From positions 16,987-80,986 of the forward strand of contig CAIUAN010000043.1 in the NCBI GenBank assembly GCA_903897145.1: a stretch of DNA of 64,000 nt. The letters are read 5' to 3'. Shown piece by piece: positions 27,905 through 38,700 of the stretch (positions are counted from its first letter, which is position 1; the number at the start of each line of letters is the position of its first letter). The translations under genes were made by a program, and so were the position numbers. The notes below the pieces were generated by a model. It was not told the DNA's origin and ran no database searches. It saw nothing but the letters and a program-made list of their open reading frames with translations. The DNA is from an uncultured Bacteroidia bacterium. GTDB lineage: Bacteria; Bacteroidota; Bacteroidia; Bacteroidales; Prolixibacteraceae.

Positions 27905-27973
27905 TAATTTCACAGCATCGCTGACCATAATATATCAATTAGACATCAATCTGATTTTTAATACCAAATATCT

Positions 27974-29311
27974 ATGAAACGAATACTCTTTGCGCTGACC
28001 ATAACTCTAGTCGGATTTAATCCTTCGCTGATTCAGGCCCAGCAAGTTTGGAGTTTGGAGAAATGCATCAATTATGCACTTGATAATAACATCAAGATAA
28101 AGCAGGGCGCTATAGCTACTGAATATCAAAAAAATCAACTGCAACAAACGAAATTTTCGCGATTGCCTAGTTTGAATGGGCAGACGTCTCAAAATATGAA
28201 CTTTGGACGGTCGCTAACCTATGACAATACCTATAAAGACATTAACTCTTCAGAGACAGATTTTGGATTAGGCGTTTCATTGCCTGTCTTTCAGGGATTT
28301 CAGATTTCGAACAATATCTCAGAATTGGAGTTAGACCTTCAAGCAAGTGTTGAAGATCTGTCGAAAGCCAAGAGTGATATCTCTGTAAATATTGCCTCTA
28401 CTTATCTCGAAATTTTGTTTGCTAAAGATTTAGTGCTGGTCTCAACGAATCAACTGGAGATTACCCGTCTTCAGATTAAGCAAATTAATGAAAAGGTTGA
28501 GGCTGGAAGTTTGGCAAAAGGGAATTTGTTAGATATTGAAGCTCAAGCTGCTGGCGAAGAACTTAATCTAGTCAATGCAAAAAATCAGTTGCAACTTGCA
28601 AAACTTAAACTAGCACAACTGCTAGAGCTATCTTTAAAAGAGAGTTTTGATATTGAAACACCTTCATTTCCGGAAATTTCTGCTCAGGCCTCTATCGTAG
28701 CAGCTAATGAGGTATATAATGCAGCTTTGCTTACGCGACCAGAAATTAAGGGTGCTGATTTAAGATTCCAAAGTTCTAAGTTCCAGTTGAAAATGGCCCA
28801 AGGGTTACAATATCCAACCGTTAATCTTTATGCCAATGTTTATGATACGTATAACAATAAGTATACTGATCGAGATGGTAAGAACATTGCTTTTTCTGAT
28901 CAGCTTAAAAACAATCAGCGTAAAGGGGTTGGCTTGCAGATGAATATCCCTATCTTCAATAAATTTCAGACTAAATATCAAATCGACAATGCAAGACTTC
29001 AGGTTCTTAACACCGGTCTTGAGCTAGAAGGAGCAAAGAAACTCCTTAGATCCGATGTTGAAACGGCACAGACCAATGCCATAGCTGCCTTAAATCGTTT
29101 TACCTCAAATCAAAAGGCCGTATCTGCGATGCGTGAGGCTTTTCGCTATTCATCTGAGAAATTCGCGGTCGGATTAGTAAATACAGTAGAATATAATACG
29201 GCTAAAACAAAATTAGCAAAGGCTGAATCTGACCTGCTTCAAGCAAAGTACGAGTTTATTTTCCGTACGAAGATTCTTGATTTTTATCGCGGACTTCCGT
29301 TGGTTTTATAG
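27974..29311 (+). CDS. TolC-family outer-membrane efflux channel
   Basis: 445 residues with a signal peptide ending near IQAQQVWSLEKCI. The mature start WSLEKCINYALDNN is the classical first OEP repeat, and a second helical repeat begins near residue 240 (VYNAALLTRPEIKGADL). Alternating long helices and short beta segments fit a trimeric tunnel. It follows the adaptor by 69 bases and closes the export operon. Confidence 0.92.
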   Translation: MKRILFALTITLVGFNPSLIQAQQVWSLEKCINYALDNNIKIKQGAIATEYQKNQLQQTKFSRLPSLNGQTSQNMNFGRSLTYDNTYKDINSSETDFGLGVSLPVFQGFQISNNISELELDLQASVEDLSKAKSDISVNIASTYLEILFAKDLVLVSTNQLEITRLQIKQINEKVEAGSLAKGNLLDIEAQAAGEELNLVNAKNQLQLAKLKLAQLLELSLKESFDIETPSFPEISAQASIVAANEVYNAALLTRPEIKGADLRFQSSKFQLKMAQGLQYPTVNLYANVYDTYNNKYTDRDGKNIAFSDQLKNNQRKGVGLQMNIPIFNKFQTKYQIDNARLQVLNTGLELEGAKKLLRSDVETAQTNAIAALNRFTSNQKAVSAMREAFRYSSEKFAVGLVNTVEYNTAKTKLAKAESDLLQAKYEFIFRTKILDFYRGLPLVL

Positions 29312-29344
29312 AATAACAAGTTTTTAATCTAATCAGAACATAAA

Positions 29345-29830
29345 ATGCCGAGTTTGTTTTACAATTTTAGCGCCGTTTCTATTAGCGGTGAATTAATTAA
29401 TATGGCTGATCTTGAAGGTAAGGTTGTGCTAATTGTGAATACAGCAAGTAAGTGCGGGTTTACGCCTCAATATGCTGGACTACAAGAACTACATCAAAAA
29501 TATAGCGATAAAGGATTGGTTATCTGCGGATTCCCTTGCAACCAGTTTGGGAAACAGGAGCCAGGGGATTCCAAGCAGATTCAAGAAGGTTGTTTGATTA
29601 ATTATGGTGTTAGCTTTCAAATGTTTGAAAAGATTAAGGTAAACGGGAAACAGGCGCACCCCTTATTTGCGTATCTTAAAAAGCAGCTCCCAGACTTTTT
29701 AGGTGGCCGAATAAAATGGAATTTCACCAAATTCCTCCTAGACAAAAATGGAACTCCGGTAAAGCGTTTTGCCCCTTGGACAGCACCTCAAAAAATGGAG
29801 TTGCAAATTTTAAAGCTTCTGTCGCTCTAA
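29345..29830 (+). CDS. Glutathione peroxidase-family thiol peroxidase
   Basis: 161-residue peroxidase with the thioredoxin fold. The peroxidatic cysteine is C37 in ASKCGFTPQY (cysteine, not selenocysteine). The FPCNQFGKQEPG block supplies the catalytic glutamine, and WNFTKFL the tryptophan/asparagine pair. C83 in GCLINYGVSF sits where thioredoxin-dependent GPx enzymes carry the resolving cysteine, so thioredoxin is the likely reductant. No signal peptide. It lies 33 bases after the TolC-like gene, so it may be cotranscribed with the pump. Confidence 0.92.
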   Translation: MPSLFYNFSAVSISGELINMADLEGKVVLIVNTASKCGFTPQYAGLQELHQKYSDKGLVICGFPCNQFGKQEPGDSKQIQEGCLINYGVSFQMFEKIKVNGKQAHPLFAYLKKQLPDFLGGRIKWNFTKFLLDKNGTPVKRFAPWTAPQKMELQILKLLSL

Positions 29831-29887
29831 GTTTCTCTTTTTAATTCTGCGGCTTGTCTCCTAGCTGATTACCCCCTTTTAGATCCG

Positions 29888-29909
29888 ACATTTGCCAAAA
29901 TGTTTTTAA
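29888..29909 (+). terminator. Weak terminator-like hairpin after the peroxidase gene
   Basis: Arms ACATTT (29888-29893) and AAATGT (29898-29903) with a 4-base loop, followed by TTTT. The stem is short and AT-rich, so termination is uncertain. The rest of the 197-base spacer (29831-30027) holds a weak promoter-like pair (TTG 29951-29953, 19 bases, TAGGTTTT 29973-29980) and nothing else recognised. Confidence 0.35.
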
Positions 29910-30027
29910 TTGCTTATACTTGAGTTCAATTTTGGAAAACTAACCCAATCTTGATCTCGTGGCGTATACGAATAGGTTTTAGATAATTCCATAATCGTAT
30001 TCGCTGGACTTTCTAAATAAGCCAGTT

Positions 30028-32760
30028 ATGCATTTTCTGTCATCAAAAAAATTGTTCATTGGAGTCACTCTTTTATTGGGAGTAATTGCCTATGTGGTAT
30101 TTCATAAGCCTCTTGAAAAAATAGATTATAGCTCTCAGGTAAAGCCTATTCTGAATAAAAATTGCATTGCATGTCATGGCGGCGTTAAGCAAAAAGGGGG
30201 TTTTAGTGTTCTCTTTCGTGAAGACGCCATGGCGAATACCAAATCGGGCAAGCCTGCAATTATTCCAGGTAGTCCTGAGACAAGCGAATTTATTAAACGA
30301 ATCACCTCAAAGGATCCTGAAGAGAGAATGCCATATAAGCATACTCCACTTTCAAAAGAGGATATTCAAATCTTAACTCAATGGATTAAAGAAGGAGCTC
30401 AGTGGGGTCAGCATTGGGCTTATACTGAGATTAAATCTGAAAAAATTCCTGATTACTCTTCCAGTTGGATTAAAAATGAGGTAGATCAGTTTGTCTATCA
30501 GAAACTTAAACAGGAACATCTCTCCCCTTCTGATGAAGCTGATAAGTCCACGCTTATGCGCAGAGTCAGTCTCGATTTAACTGGGCTTCCCCCAACTCAA
30601 TTAGTCGCAAAACGATTTCTCGCAGATGATTCGCCAAAAGCATACGAGAATCTCGTTGATGATCTCCTGGCTTCGCCTAGCTATGGTGAGCGCTGGACCT
30701 CCTTGTGGCTTGATCTGGCTCGTTATGCCGATACCAAAGGGTATGAAAAAGATGGAAGTCGGAATATCTGGAAATACCGCGATTGGTTGATCCGAGCTTT
30801 TAATGCCGACAAGCCATATAATGAGTTTATTAAGGAGCAGATTGCTGGCGATTTGATGCCTAATCCTGATGACGCTAAATATATTGCAACTTCTTTTAAT
30901 CGCAATACCATGACAAATGATGAAGGTGGAACTGACGACGAGGAGTTTCGCACGGCCGCCGTTATGGATCGGACGAATACGACTTGGAGTGCCTTAATGG
31001 GGACAACCTTTAACTGTGTGCAATGCCATAGCCATCCTTATGATCCCTTTAAACATGATGAATACTATAAGTTTTTATCCTTCTTTAATAACTCAAGAGA
31101 TGAAGACGTAGATATAGAATATCCATTGCTACGTCAATATAACTCAACGGATAGCTTAAAATTAAACACCTTGGTTGATTGGATTAAAACCAATGCCTCT
31201 CCTGAAGAGGGGAAGAAATATTACACGTTCTTAAAAACGTGGCAGCCAACAATCAATTCGTTACAGGGTGATAAATATATCAATGGAGCACTTTTAGGCT
31301 GTACTGCAGGTCTTCGGAATTTAGGTTCTTTCCGGTTGAAGAATGTTGTTCTCGATCAAAAGGAACAACTTATGCTTCGCTATAATGCACGATTAAATAC
31401 AGGTAATGTCTATATCTACCTCGATAGTCTCAAGGGAAAGCTGATTAAAACAGTAGCACTTAAGTCGAATCAAACGCCTTTTTGGAAACTTCAAACCATC
31501 GACCTCCCTGCAATCTCCGGAACGCATAACTTATTCTTTAAGTTTCATAATCCTGCCATTCAATCACTTGACGAGACTGGAGTTCGTTTTGACTGGTTTG
31601 CCTTTGGAACTAAATTTCCTGGTAAGGGAAAACCTGGCTATGACGATGCGATGAAATCGTTCGCTGAGCTGATGGAAGCTCCTGTGGAAACTATCCCTGT
31701 CATGGTGGAAAATAATAAAGATCAATTTCGTACTTCGCATGTTTTTGTTAGGGGTAATCGTCTTGTCGAAGGGGCCGTTGTGACTCCAGATGTGCCTCAT
31801 ATTCTAAATCCAATGCCTGCTGATGCGCCAAAAAACAGATTGGGTATGGCGATGTGGCTGACCGATGAGAAAAATCCATTGGTTGCTCGTACCATGGTGA
31901 ATCGTTTGTGGGAACAATTATTTGGCTATGGAATTGCTGAAACATTAGAAGACCTTGGTTCACAAGGCATTCCACCTACCCATCGGGCGCTGCTTGATTA
32001 TCTGTCGTGGAAATTTATGCACGATTATCAGTGGAGTCTTAAAAAGGTGCTAAAAGAGATTGTTCTTTCTGCTACATATCGTCAAGAATCGAAGGTTACT
32101 GATGGCTTATTGAAGAAAGATCCAATGAATAAATTTTTTGCAAGAGGTCCGAGAGTTCGGTTATCTGCTGAGCAAATCAGAGACCAGAGTCTTGCGGTAA
32201 GTAATGTATTAAGCAGCAAGATGTATGGCAAAAGTGTCATGCCTTATCAGCCTGAAGGGATCTGGCGTTCACCATATAGTGGCGATGTATGGAAGAAAAG
32301 TCAAGGCGAGGATCAGTTTCGGCGGGCTGTATATACCTATTGGAAAAGAACTGCACCTTATCCGTCTATGATCACTTTTGATGGAGGGGCAAGAGAAGTA
32401 TGCATCACAAGGCGGATTCGCACTGACACCCCATTACAGGCTCTTACAACGCTGAATGACTCAACCTATCTGGTCATGGCACGCTATTTTGCCTCTCGAA
32501 TAAACGAAGTTGGCGGAGCAGAGGTGAATCAGCAAATTGCAAAAGGATACGAATTAATGATGTACAAACCGATATCGAAGGCTCGTCTGAATGCGTTAAT
32601 GGAGTTATATAACACCTCTTATACGAAATTTCGGAATGATGCTAAGGCAAGTGCGTTAATGGCAGGTCAGCTAGAAAAACCCGATAAGCCGAAAGCCGCA
32701 TCCCTGGTTATGGTTGCCAGTGCTATGTTGAACCTTGACGAATGGCTGAATAAAAACTAG
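30028..32760 (+). CDS. PSCyt1-DUF1549-DUF1553 c-type cytochrome protein (first copy)
   Basis: 910 residues. An N-terminal signal/anchor helix (about 9-26) leads to a cytochrome-c-like domain with heme site CIACH at 46-50. A DUF1549 domain follows (LMRRVSLDLTGLPPT near 177, ERWTSLWLDLARYADTKG), with a second heme-type site CVQCH near 330. After a beta-rich middle part comes DUF1553 (RNRLGMAMWLTDEKNPLVARTMVNRLWEQLFG near 600-630, ending around ALTTLNDSTYLVMARYFA). The family is common in Planctomycetes and scattered in Bacteroidota; no enzyme activity is established that I can name. A Tat-exported DUF1501 partner starts 5 bases downstream. An exported redox role is inferred from the heme sites. 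Confidence 0.9.
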   Translation: MHFLSSKKLFIGVTLLLGVIAYVVFHKPLEKIDYSSQVKPILNKNCIACHGGVKQKGGFSVLFREDAMANTKSGKPAIIPGSPETSEFIKRITSKDPEERMPYKHTPLSKEDIQILTQWIKEGAQWGQHWAYTEIKSEKIPDYSSSWIKNEVDQFVYQKLKQEHLSPSDEADKSTLMRRVSLDLTGLPPTQLVAKRFLADDSPKAYENLVDDLLASPSYGERWTSLWLDLARYADTKGYEKDGSRNIWKYRDWLIRAFNADKPYNEFIKEQIAGDLMPNPDDAKYIATSFNRNTMTNDEGGTDDEEFRTAAVMDRTNTTWSALMGTTFNCVQCHSHPYDPFKHDEYYKFLSFFNNSRDEDVDIEYPLLRQYNSTDSLKLNTLVDWIKTNASPEEGKKYYTFLKTWQPTINSLQGDKYINGALLGCTAGLRNLGSFRLKNVVLDQKEQLMLRYNARLNTGNVYIYLDSLKGKLIKTVALKSNQTPFWKLQTIDLPAISGTHNLFFKFHNPAIQSLDETGVRFDWFAFGTKFPGKGKPGYDDAMKSFAELMEAPVETIPVMVENNKDQFRTSHVFVRGNRLVEGAVVTPDVPHILNPMPADAPKNRLGMAMWLTDEKNPLVARTMVNRLWEQLFGYGIAETLEDLGSQGIPPTHRALLDYLSWKFMHDYQWSLKKVLKEIVLSATYRQESKVTDGLLKKDPMNKFFARGPRVRLSAEQIRDQSLAVSNVLSSKMYGKSVMPYQPEGIWRSPYSGDVWKKSQGEDQFRRAVYTYWKRTAPYPSMITFDGGAREVCITRRIRTDTPLQALTTLNDSTYLVMARYFASRINEVGGAEVNQQIAKGYELMMYKPISKARLNALMELYNTSYTKFRNDAKASALMAGQLEKPDKPKAASLVMVASAMLNLDEWLNKN

Positions 32761-32765
32761 AACCG

Positions 32766-34265
32766 ATGAGAGACGACAATCAAACTAGAAGACTTATTAA
32801 AGAAGCTGAGCAGGCGATGCTTCAGCAATATACCCGCAGGCATTTTCTTAAGGATGGCGCCATGGGATTTGGGGCGTTAGCGTTAGGCTCACTACTCGGC
32901 AATTGCTGGGGCAATTCAGGGTCAAAGAAATTATTTGATGCGGCGAATCCTCTTGCCGCTCGACCTCCCATGTTCCCAGGGAAAGCGAAATCGGTCATCT
33001 ATCTGCATATGGCTGGAGCCCCGTCACAACTAGAGCTCTTTAGCTACAAGCCTGAGCTGGCTAAATTGGATGGTCTTGATTGTCCGCCATCACTTTTAGA
33101 AGGAAAGAAATTTGCATTTATTCGCGGTGTCCCTAAGATGCTTGGGCCTCAAGCGGTCTTTAAGCAACGCGGGGAGAGTGGATTGTGGTTATCCGACAAT
33201 CTGCCTCATTTGGCAACTGTTGCGGATGATATTGCGATGCTAAATGCGGTAACAACCGAACAGTTTAATCATGCTCCTGCTCAACTATTAATGCATACCG
33301 GATCGGCAAGACTTGGTCGTCCAAGTATAGGATCATGGGTTACTTATGGTATGGGAACCGAAAATAATAACCTTCCTGGGTTTGTTGTATTGACCTCTGG
33401 GGGGAATAACCCGGATGCAGGCAAGAGCGTCTGGGGAAGTGGATTTTTGCCAAGTGTCTACCAAGGCGTTCAATGTCGTAGTGAAGGTGATCCAGTGCTA
33501 TTTATTAAAGATCCGAAGGGGATGGATCGTGATTTACGGAAGGCCTCTATCGACGCCATTAATAAAGTCAATCAAGAGCAGTATTCAGAATATAACGATC
33601 CGGAGACACTATCGCGGATCGCACAATATGAGATGGCTTATAAGATGCAAATCTCTGTCCCCGATGTGATGAACATCAATGATGAGCCTCAGTATATTCA
33701 TGAGATGTATGGGACTCAACCGGGCAAAACAAGCTTTGCTAACAACGTGCTTTTAGCCCGTAAGTTGGTTGAGAAAGGGGTTCGATTTGTTCAGCTTTTC
33801 GACTGGGGCTGGGATACGCATGGTGATTCTGCCGGGAATGCAGTTGATATTGGATTGATCAATAAATGCCGAAAGGTGGATCGACCCATCACAGCCTTGC
33901 TGCTTGATCTAAAACAGCGAGGATTACTCGATGAAACTTTAGTCGTCTGGGGTACTGAATTTGGAAGAACACCTATGCAGGAAAATAGAGAAGGTAAAAA
34001 AATGCCTTTTAAAGGAAGAGATCACCATGCTGCTGCATTTAATATGTGGATGGCTGGCGGAGGAATAAAAGGGGGAACATCCTATGGTGTTACTGACGAA
34101 ATAGGTTATAACATTGTGAGCGGCAAGACAGAAGCTTACGATATTCAGGCGACAATACTTAATCAGCTTGGCTTCGATCATGAGAAGCTAACCTATGAGT
34201 CGCAAGGACGAAACTTCCGCCTGACGGATCTAAGTGGTAAGGTAATCAAAGATATTCTTGCATAA
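32766..34265 (+). CDS. DUF1501 protein, Tat-exported (first copy)
   Basis: 499 residues. A twin-arginine signal sits after a long n-region: RRHFLKDGAMGFGALALG at about 23-40, so the protein is probably folded, perhaps with a metal, before export. DUF1501 belongs to the alkaline-phosphatase/sulfatase-like superfamily. Visible conserved blocks are YLHMAGAPSQLELFSYKP, FNHAPAQLLMHTGSARLGRPSIGSWV (split by variable residues), DWGWDTHGD, VVWGTEFGRTP and GRDHHAAAFNMW. The DTHGD, GTEFGRT and RDHH parts supply candidate metal ligands. It pairs with the DUF1549/1553 cytochrome before it. The substrate is unknown. Confidence 0.9.
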   Translation: MRDDNQTRRLIKEAEQAMLQQYTRRHFLKDGAMGFGALALGSLLGNCWGNSGSKKLFDAANPLAARPPMFPGKAKSVIYLHMAGAPSQLELFSYKPELAKLDGLDCPPSLLEGKKFAFIRGVPKMLGPQAVFKQRGESGLWLSDNLPHLATVADDIAMLNAVTTEQFNHAPAQLLMHTGSARLGRPSIGSWVTYGMGTENNNLPGFVVLTSGGNNPDAGKSVWGSGFLPSVYQGVQCRSEGDPVLFIKDPKGMDRDLRKASIDAINKVNQEQYSEYNDPETLSRIAQYEMAYKMQISVPDVMNINDEPQYIHEMYGTQPGKTSFANNVLLARKLVEKGVRFVQLFDWGWDTHGDSAGNAVDIGLINKCRKVDRPITALLLDLKQRGLLDETLVVWGTEFGRTPMQENREGKKMPFKGRDHHAAAFNMWMAGGGIKGGTSYGVTDEIGYNIVSGKTEAYDIQATILNQLGFDHEKLTYESQGRNFRLTDLSGKVIKDILA

Positions 34266-34310
34266 TGAAACATAGTAAAACTAACTTCCAATAAATAATC
34301 TAACCGAATT

Positions 34311-35723
34311 ATGGTCGTTTTAGCTTTAAATGCCACTGAATTTATTGGTCGTTTTCACCCGATCTTGGTCCATCTTCCAATTGGAATTTTGATCTTGGCG
34401 GTCTTATTTATTGCATTGTCGCTGAAAGAGCAATTTAGCTACTTAAAAGATGCGATTGGAATAACCTTGTTCTTAGGGATGCTCAGTGCCATAGCTTCCT
34501 GCATAAGTGGATATCTATTATCCCAATCGGAAAGCTATGATCCAGGTTTGATTTTCAAACACCAATGGTTTGCCATAGCGCTGGCGGCCTCTTCGATTGT
34601 GCTTTATGTACTCCATCTGATGCAGAAACGTTTGACTTGGACTGCAGGTCTAATGGCGATATTACTTCTGATCACTGGTCATCTTGGAGGTTCCATTACC
34701 CATGGGTCCGATTTCTTATTCAAAGAATCTTCGGCAAAAAATAGTAAAGTTAAAAACGAAAATAAGCCGATTGCAAATATTCAAGATGGTGCTGCCTATG
34801 CAACCCTTATTCAGCCAATCTTTGAGTCAAAATGCATTGCTTGTCATGGTCTTGAGAAGCAAAAAGCAAAGCTTAGGCTAGATGGTCCTGCCTCAATTTT
34901 AAAGGGAGGCGAAGGGGGTGCCGCAATTGTTGCAGGACAAGCTGAGCAGAGTGCTTTGATGAAAAGAATTCTGTTGGCGAAGGATAATAAAGAACATATG
35001 CCGCCTGCAGAGAAGCCGCAGCTGACTAAGGAAGAGATCGATATAGTAGAATGGTGGATCAATGGGGGTGCCTCATTTGATCGAAAAGTTAGTGATATCC
35101 AACAGACGGATAAGATTAAAAGAGTCTTTAAATCGTTGTCGACCGATCATTCGAATGATGAAGTATCACTTGTGGATGTTCCTGAAGCATCGGTAAGTAA
35201 AGCGTCTGAGTCGGCTATTCAAAAGTTAAGAGAACGAGGCATTACGGTAGTTCCAGTTGCTCAGAATAGCAATTATCTGTTGGTCAATTATGTCGCTATT
35301 GAAGCTTTTACCGCAAAAGATCTTAAGCTTTTACAGGCTATAAATGATCAACTTATTTGGTTAAAATTGCCGAATATTGCGCTAACTGATGAAAGTATAG
35401 ACGAGTTAAATCAGTTAACAAATCTTACTCGACTGTATGTGCAAAAGACAAATCTTACAGATCAAGGTATAGCTAAACTTGCAAAACTATCGAACTTACA
35501 ATATCTGAATCTCTCAGGTACAAAGGCCACAGCTAAAGGTGTAGCATCGATTAGCGGACTTAAGAATTTGCGTCATCTTTACCTCTACCAGACAGCCATT
35601 ACAGACGATGAGCTTAAGAAAATTCGATTGGAACTTCCTAAGACCAATGTTGATGGAGGTGGATATCAAGTACCCAAAATTGAATGGGATACTGCCGTTT
35701 CACGTGCACCAATCATAAAATAG
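34311..35723 (+). CDS. Membrane protein with DUF2231-like helices, cytochrome domain and leucine-rich repeats
   Basis: 470 residues in four parts. Four membrane helices cover about 15-140, opening with GRFHPILVHLPIGILIL and containing GHLGGSITHG, with histidines suited to heme or quinone contact. A planctomycete-type cytochrome domain carries CIACH at 175-179 and MPPAEKPQL as the likely methionine ligand region. A linker of about 60 residues precedes LRR-type repeats (about 345-450). It probably anchors the neighbouring exported proteins and moves electrons across the membrane face; this is inference from layout. A heme-less paralog lies at 41625-42554. Confidence 0.82.
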   Translation: MVVLALNATEFIGRFHPILVHLPIGILILAVLFIALSLKEQFSYLKDAIGITLFLGMLSAIASCISGYLLSQSESYDPGLIFKHQWFAIALAASSIVLYVLHLMQKRLTWTAGLMAILLLITGHLGGSITHGSDFLFKESSAKNSKVKNENKPIANIQDGAAYATLIQPIFESKCIACHGLEKQKAKLRLDGPASILKGGEGGAAIVAGQAEQSALMKRILLAKDNKEHMPPAEKPQLTKEEIDIVEWWINGGASFDRKVSDIQQTDKIKRVFKSLSTDHSNDEVSLVDVPEASVSKASESAIQKLRERGITVVPVAQNSNYLLVNYVAIEAFTAKDLKLLQAINDQLIWLKLPNIALTDESIDELNQLTNLTRLYVQKTNLTDQGIAKLAKLSNLQYLNLSGTKATAKGVASISGLKNLRHLYLYQTAITDDELKKIRLELPKTNVDGGGYQVPKIEWDTAVSRAPIIK

Positions 35724-35729
35724 AGGCTA

Positions 35730-38700
35730 ATGGTATTTTTCAAGAAGAAGGCCTCCGTTTTTGCATTGCTTATTGCAGTTCTTGCTTTAGGTTCATGTGG
35801 CCCCAAGCTGCCAGCGGATATTGTAGCCTCATTAAAACTCCTTCCTGATAAGATCGACTATAACCAACATGTTAAACCGATCCTATCTGATAAATGTTTC
35901 TCCTGTCATGGCCCGGATAAAACAAAACAGAAGGCTGGACTTCGTTTAGATATTCAGTCTTTTGCTTATGCTCCCCTGCCTGAGACTCCAGGTAAAGTTG
36001 CGATAGATCCAGGAAGTTTGGAGGGTAGCGAATTGTATCATCGGATTATCTCTGAGGATCCAAGTTATATAATGCCTTCGAGCAAATCACACCTAGTGCT
36101 TAGCTCGAAAGAAAAGGCAATCCTAGTTAGATGGATTCAGCATGGGGCAAAATACAAGCCTCATTGGGCTTTTGTGAAACCGGAAAAGCCAAGTGTGCCC
36201 AGTGCCCATATATCTGGATGGATGGTTAATTCAATAGATCATTTTATTGCCCGTCGTCTCGAGTCGGAGCATATCCAACCCTCTAAAGAAGCGTCAAAGG
36301 AGTTGTTGTTACGACGACTCTCTCTTGACCTCACCGGACTCCCTCCTACGCTGGAGGAGATTGATTTATTTCTTTCGGATCGCGCCGCCAATGCCTATGA
36401 GAAACAAGTTGAGCGATTGTTAAAGTCGCCCCATTTTGGTGAAAAAATGGCTGTCGACTGGCTTGATCTGGCTCGGTTTGCTGATTCTTATGGCTATACT
36501 GTTGATCGACTTCGCGATATGTCGCCTTACCGCGATTGGGTTATTCAAGCTTATAATCAGAATATGCCTTACAACCAGTTTATACAATGGCAGCTGGCTG
36601 GCGATCTAATGCCTTTCCCTACCAAGGATATGATTATCGCGACCGCTTTTAATAGACTCCATCAGCAGAATATGGAAGGTGGAATCATTGAGGAGGAGTT
36701 TCAAACGGAATATGTCATAGATCGCACCAATACCATGGGAACAGCTATCATGGGACTTCCGATTGGATGTGCGAGGTGTCACGATCATAAATTTGATCCC
36801 ATTACCCAGAAAAATTATTACGAGCTGACCAGTTTTTTTAATCGGGTAAAAGAGGCAGGTCAGATCTCTTGGGATGATGCAACCCCTACACCTACGCTGA
36901 TGCTTCCTACGAAAGAGAAGGAGAAAAATGTAGCTGTTCTGAATCAGCAAATTGCGGATCAAGAGAAAGCTGTTGAACAAACAAAAGGAATTGCGATTCC
37001 TGGCTTTAAAGATTGGCTTAATATGAAAAAATATCAGCAGTTGGGTTCTGAAATAATTCCTCAGAATGGGTTGCTGGCATATTATAATTTCGATAATGGG
37101 ACTCTAAAATCCAGCAGTAAGCCTCAGCAGACTGGAGCGATGAAACGTGGGCTTGGAAACTCAGATGGTGATGCTCCAGTATTTGAAAAAAATGAGTCTG
37201 GCAAAGACTTAGTTTTGAATGGAGATCAATGGATGGCTACAGGTCCAATAGGTGCATTTAGTCGTTCTGATCCATTTACCATTAATCTTCGTGTTTTAAT
37301 TCCAAATGACTTTAAGGAAGGGGTGATTTTTCATAAATGTATAGCTGAACGACTTTATAACTATCGCGGCTATCATGTGTATCTAAAGGAGAATAAACTT
37401 TCTGTGAATATGTCGCATGCCGCTCCTTCCAATGCAATCTCTCGTGTGATGACAGAGCCAATTCCGCGCAATAAATGGATCATGCTATCGATGACTTACG
37501 ATGGCTCCTCAAAGGCGAATGGGTTAAAGCTATTTCTTGATGGCAAAGAGCTAGCGCTTGAGACGACCATGGACCAATTGACGAAAGACATTGTACGAAA
37601 TAGAAAAGATCAACTTGGCTTACAGATTGGTGCCTGGGATCGTGGACTAGGATTTAAAGGGGGTAAAGTAGATGATCTTTCTGTTTATAATCGGGCCTTA
37701 ACCGATTTTGAGTTGAAGATTATAGGAGACCATTCAGCTTGGAAGTCAATCTCAGCAAAGAATCCTGAGCTGCTAGCTTCCGCAGATTCATTAGCCTTAA
37801 AAAACTATTATTTATCTGCTGTGGACCCCGGATTATTAGCTGAGCAGAAAAAACTGCAGCAGCTACGAACAAACTTGTCAGATACTGTATCCAATATTCA
37901 AGAGCTTAGCGTGATGCAAGATATGCCCATTCCACGCAAGACTTATATCCTAAAAAGAGGCAATTATGATGCCTTTGGAGAAGAAGTTTTCCCGAATGCA
38001 CCGCCTTCAATCTTCCCTTTCTCAAAGAAATTTCCTCAGAATCGCTATGGCTTAGCCATGTGGCTGACCGATGATGATCATCCATTGACAGCTAGAGTCG
38101 CTGTCAATCGGATCTGGCAAAATTTCTTTGGGACTGGATTAGTGAAGACCGCTGAAGATTTTGGTAACCAAGGGGAGCTTCCCAGTCATCCCGAACTTTT
38201 AGACTGGCTTGCCGTTTCTTTTACAGATTCAAAATGGGATTTTAAAAATTTATGTAAACAAATAGTGATGTCTGCAACCTATCGTCAAGATTCGAAGAGC
38301 ACTTCTCAAAATCTGGCCTTAGATCCTGAAAATCGCCTCTTGTCCCATGGTCCGAGCATCCGATTGACAGCTGAAATGATTCGAGATAATGCGCTTGCGG
38401 CGAGCGGCCTACTGAATACAACTCTAGGAGGCAAGAGTATTAAGCCTTATCAGCCTGATGGGTTGTGGGAGATTAATAATAGCAGTTATAGGGCTGATAC
38501 AGGCGCAAATGTTTATCGAAGAGGAATCTATGTCTTAGTAAAACGCTCGGTGCCGAATCCAACTTTAGCAACCTTCGATGCGACATCGCGAAGCTATTGT
38601 GTTGTCCGTCGACAGAAAACAAATACCCCTCTTCAGGCTTTAGTGACACTGAATGACCCAACCTTTGTTGAGGCGGCTAAAGTTATGGGCGAACAGTTAA

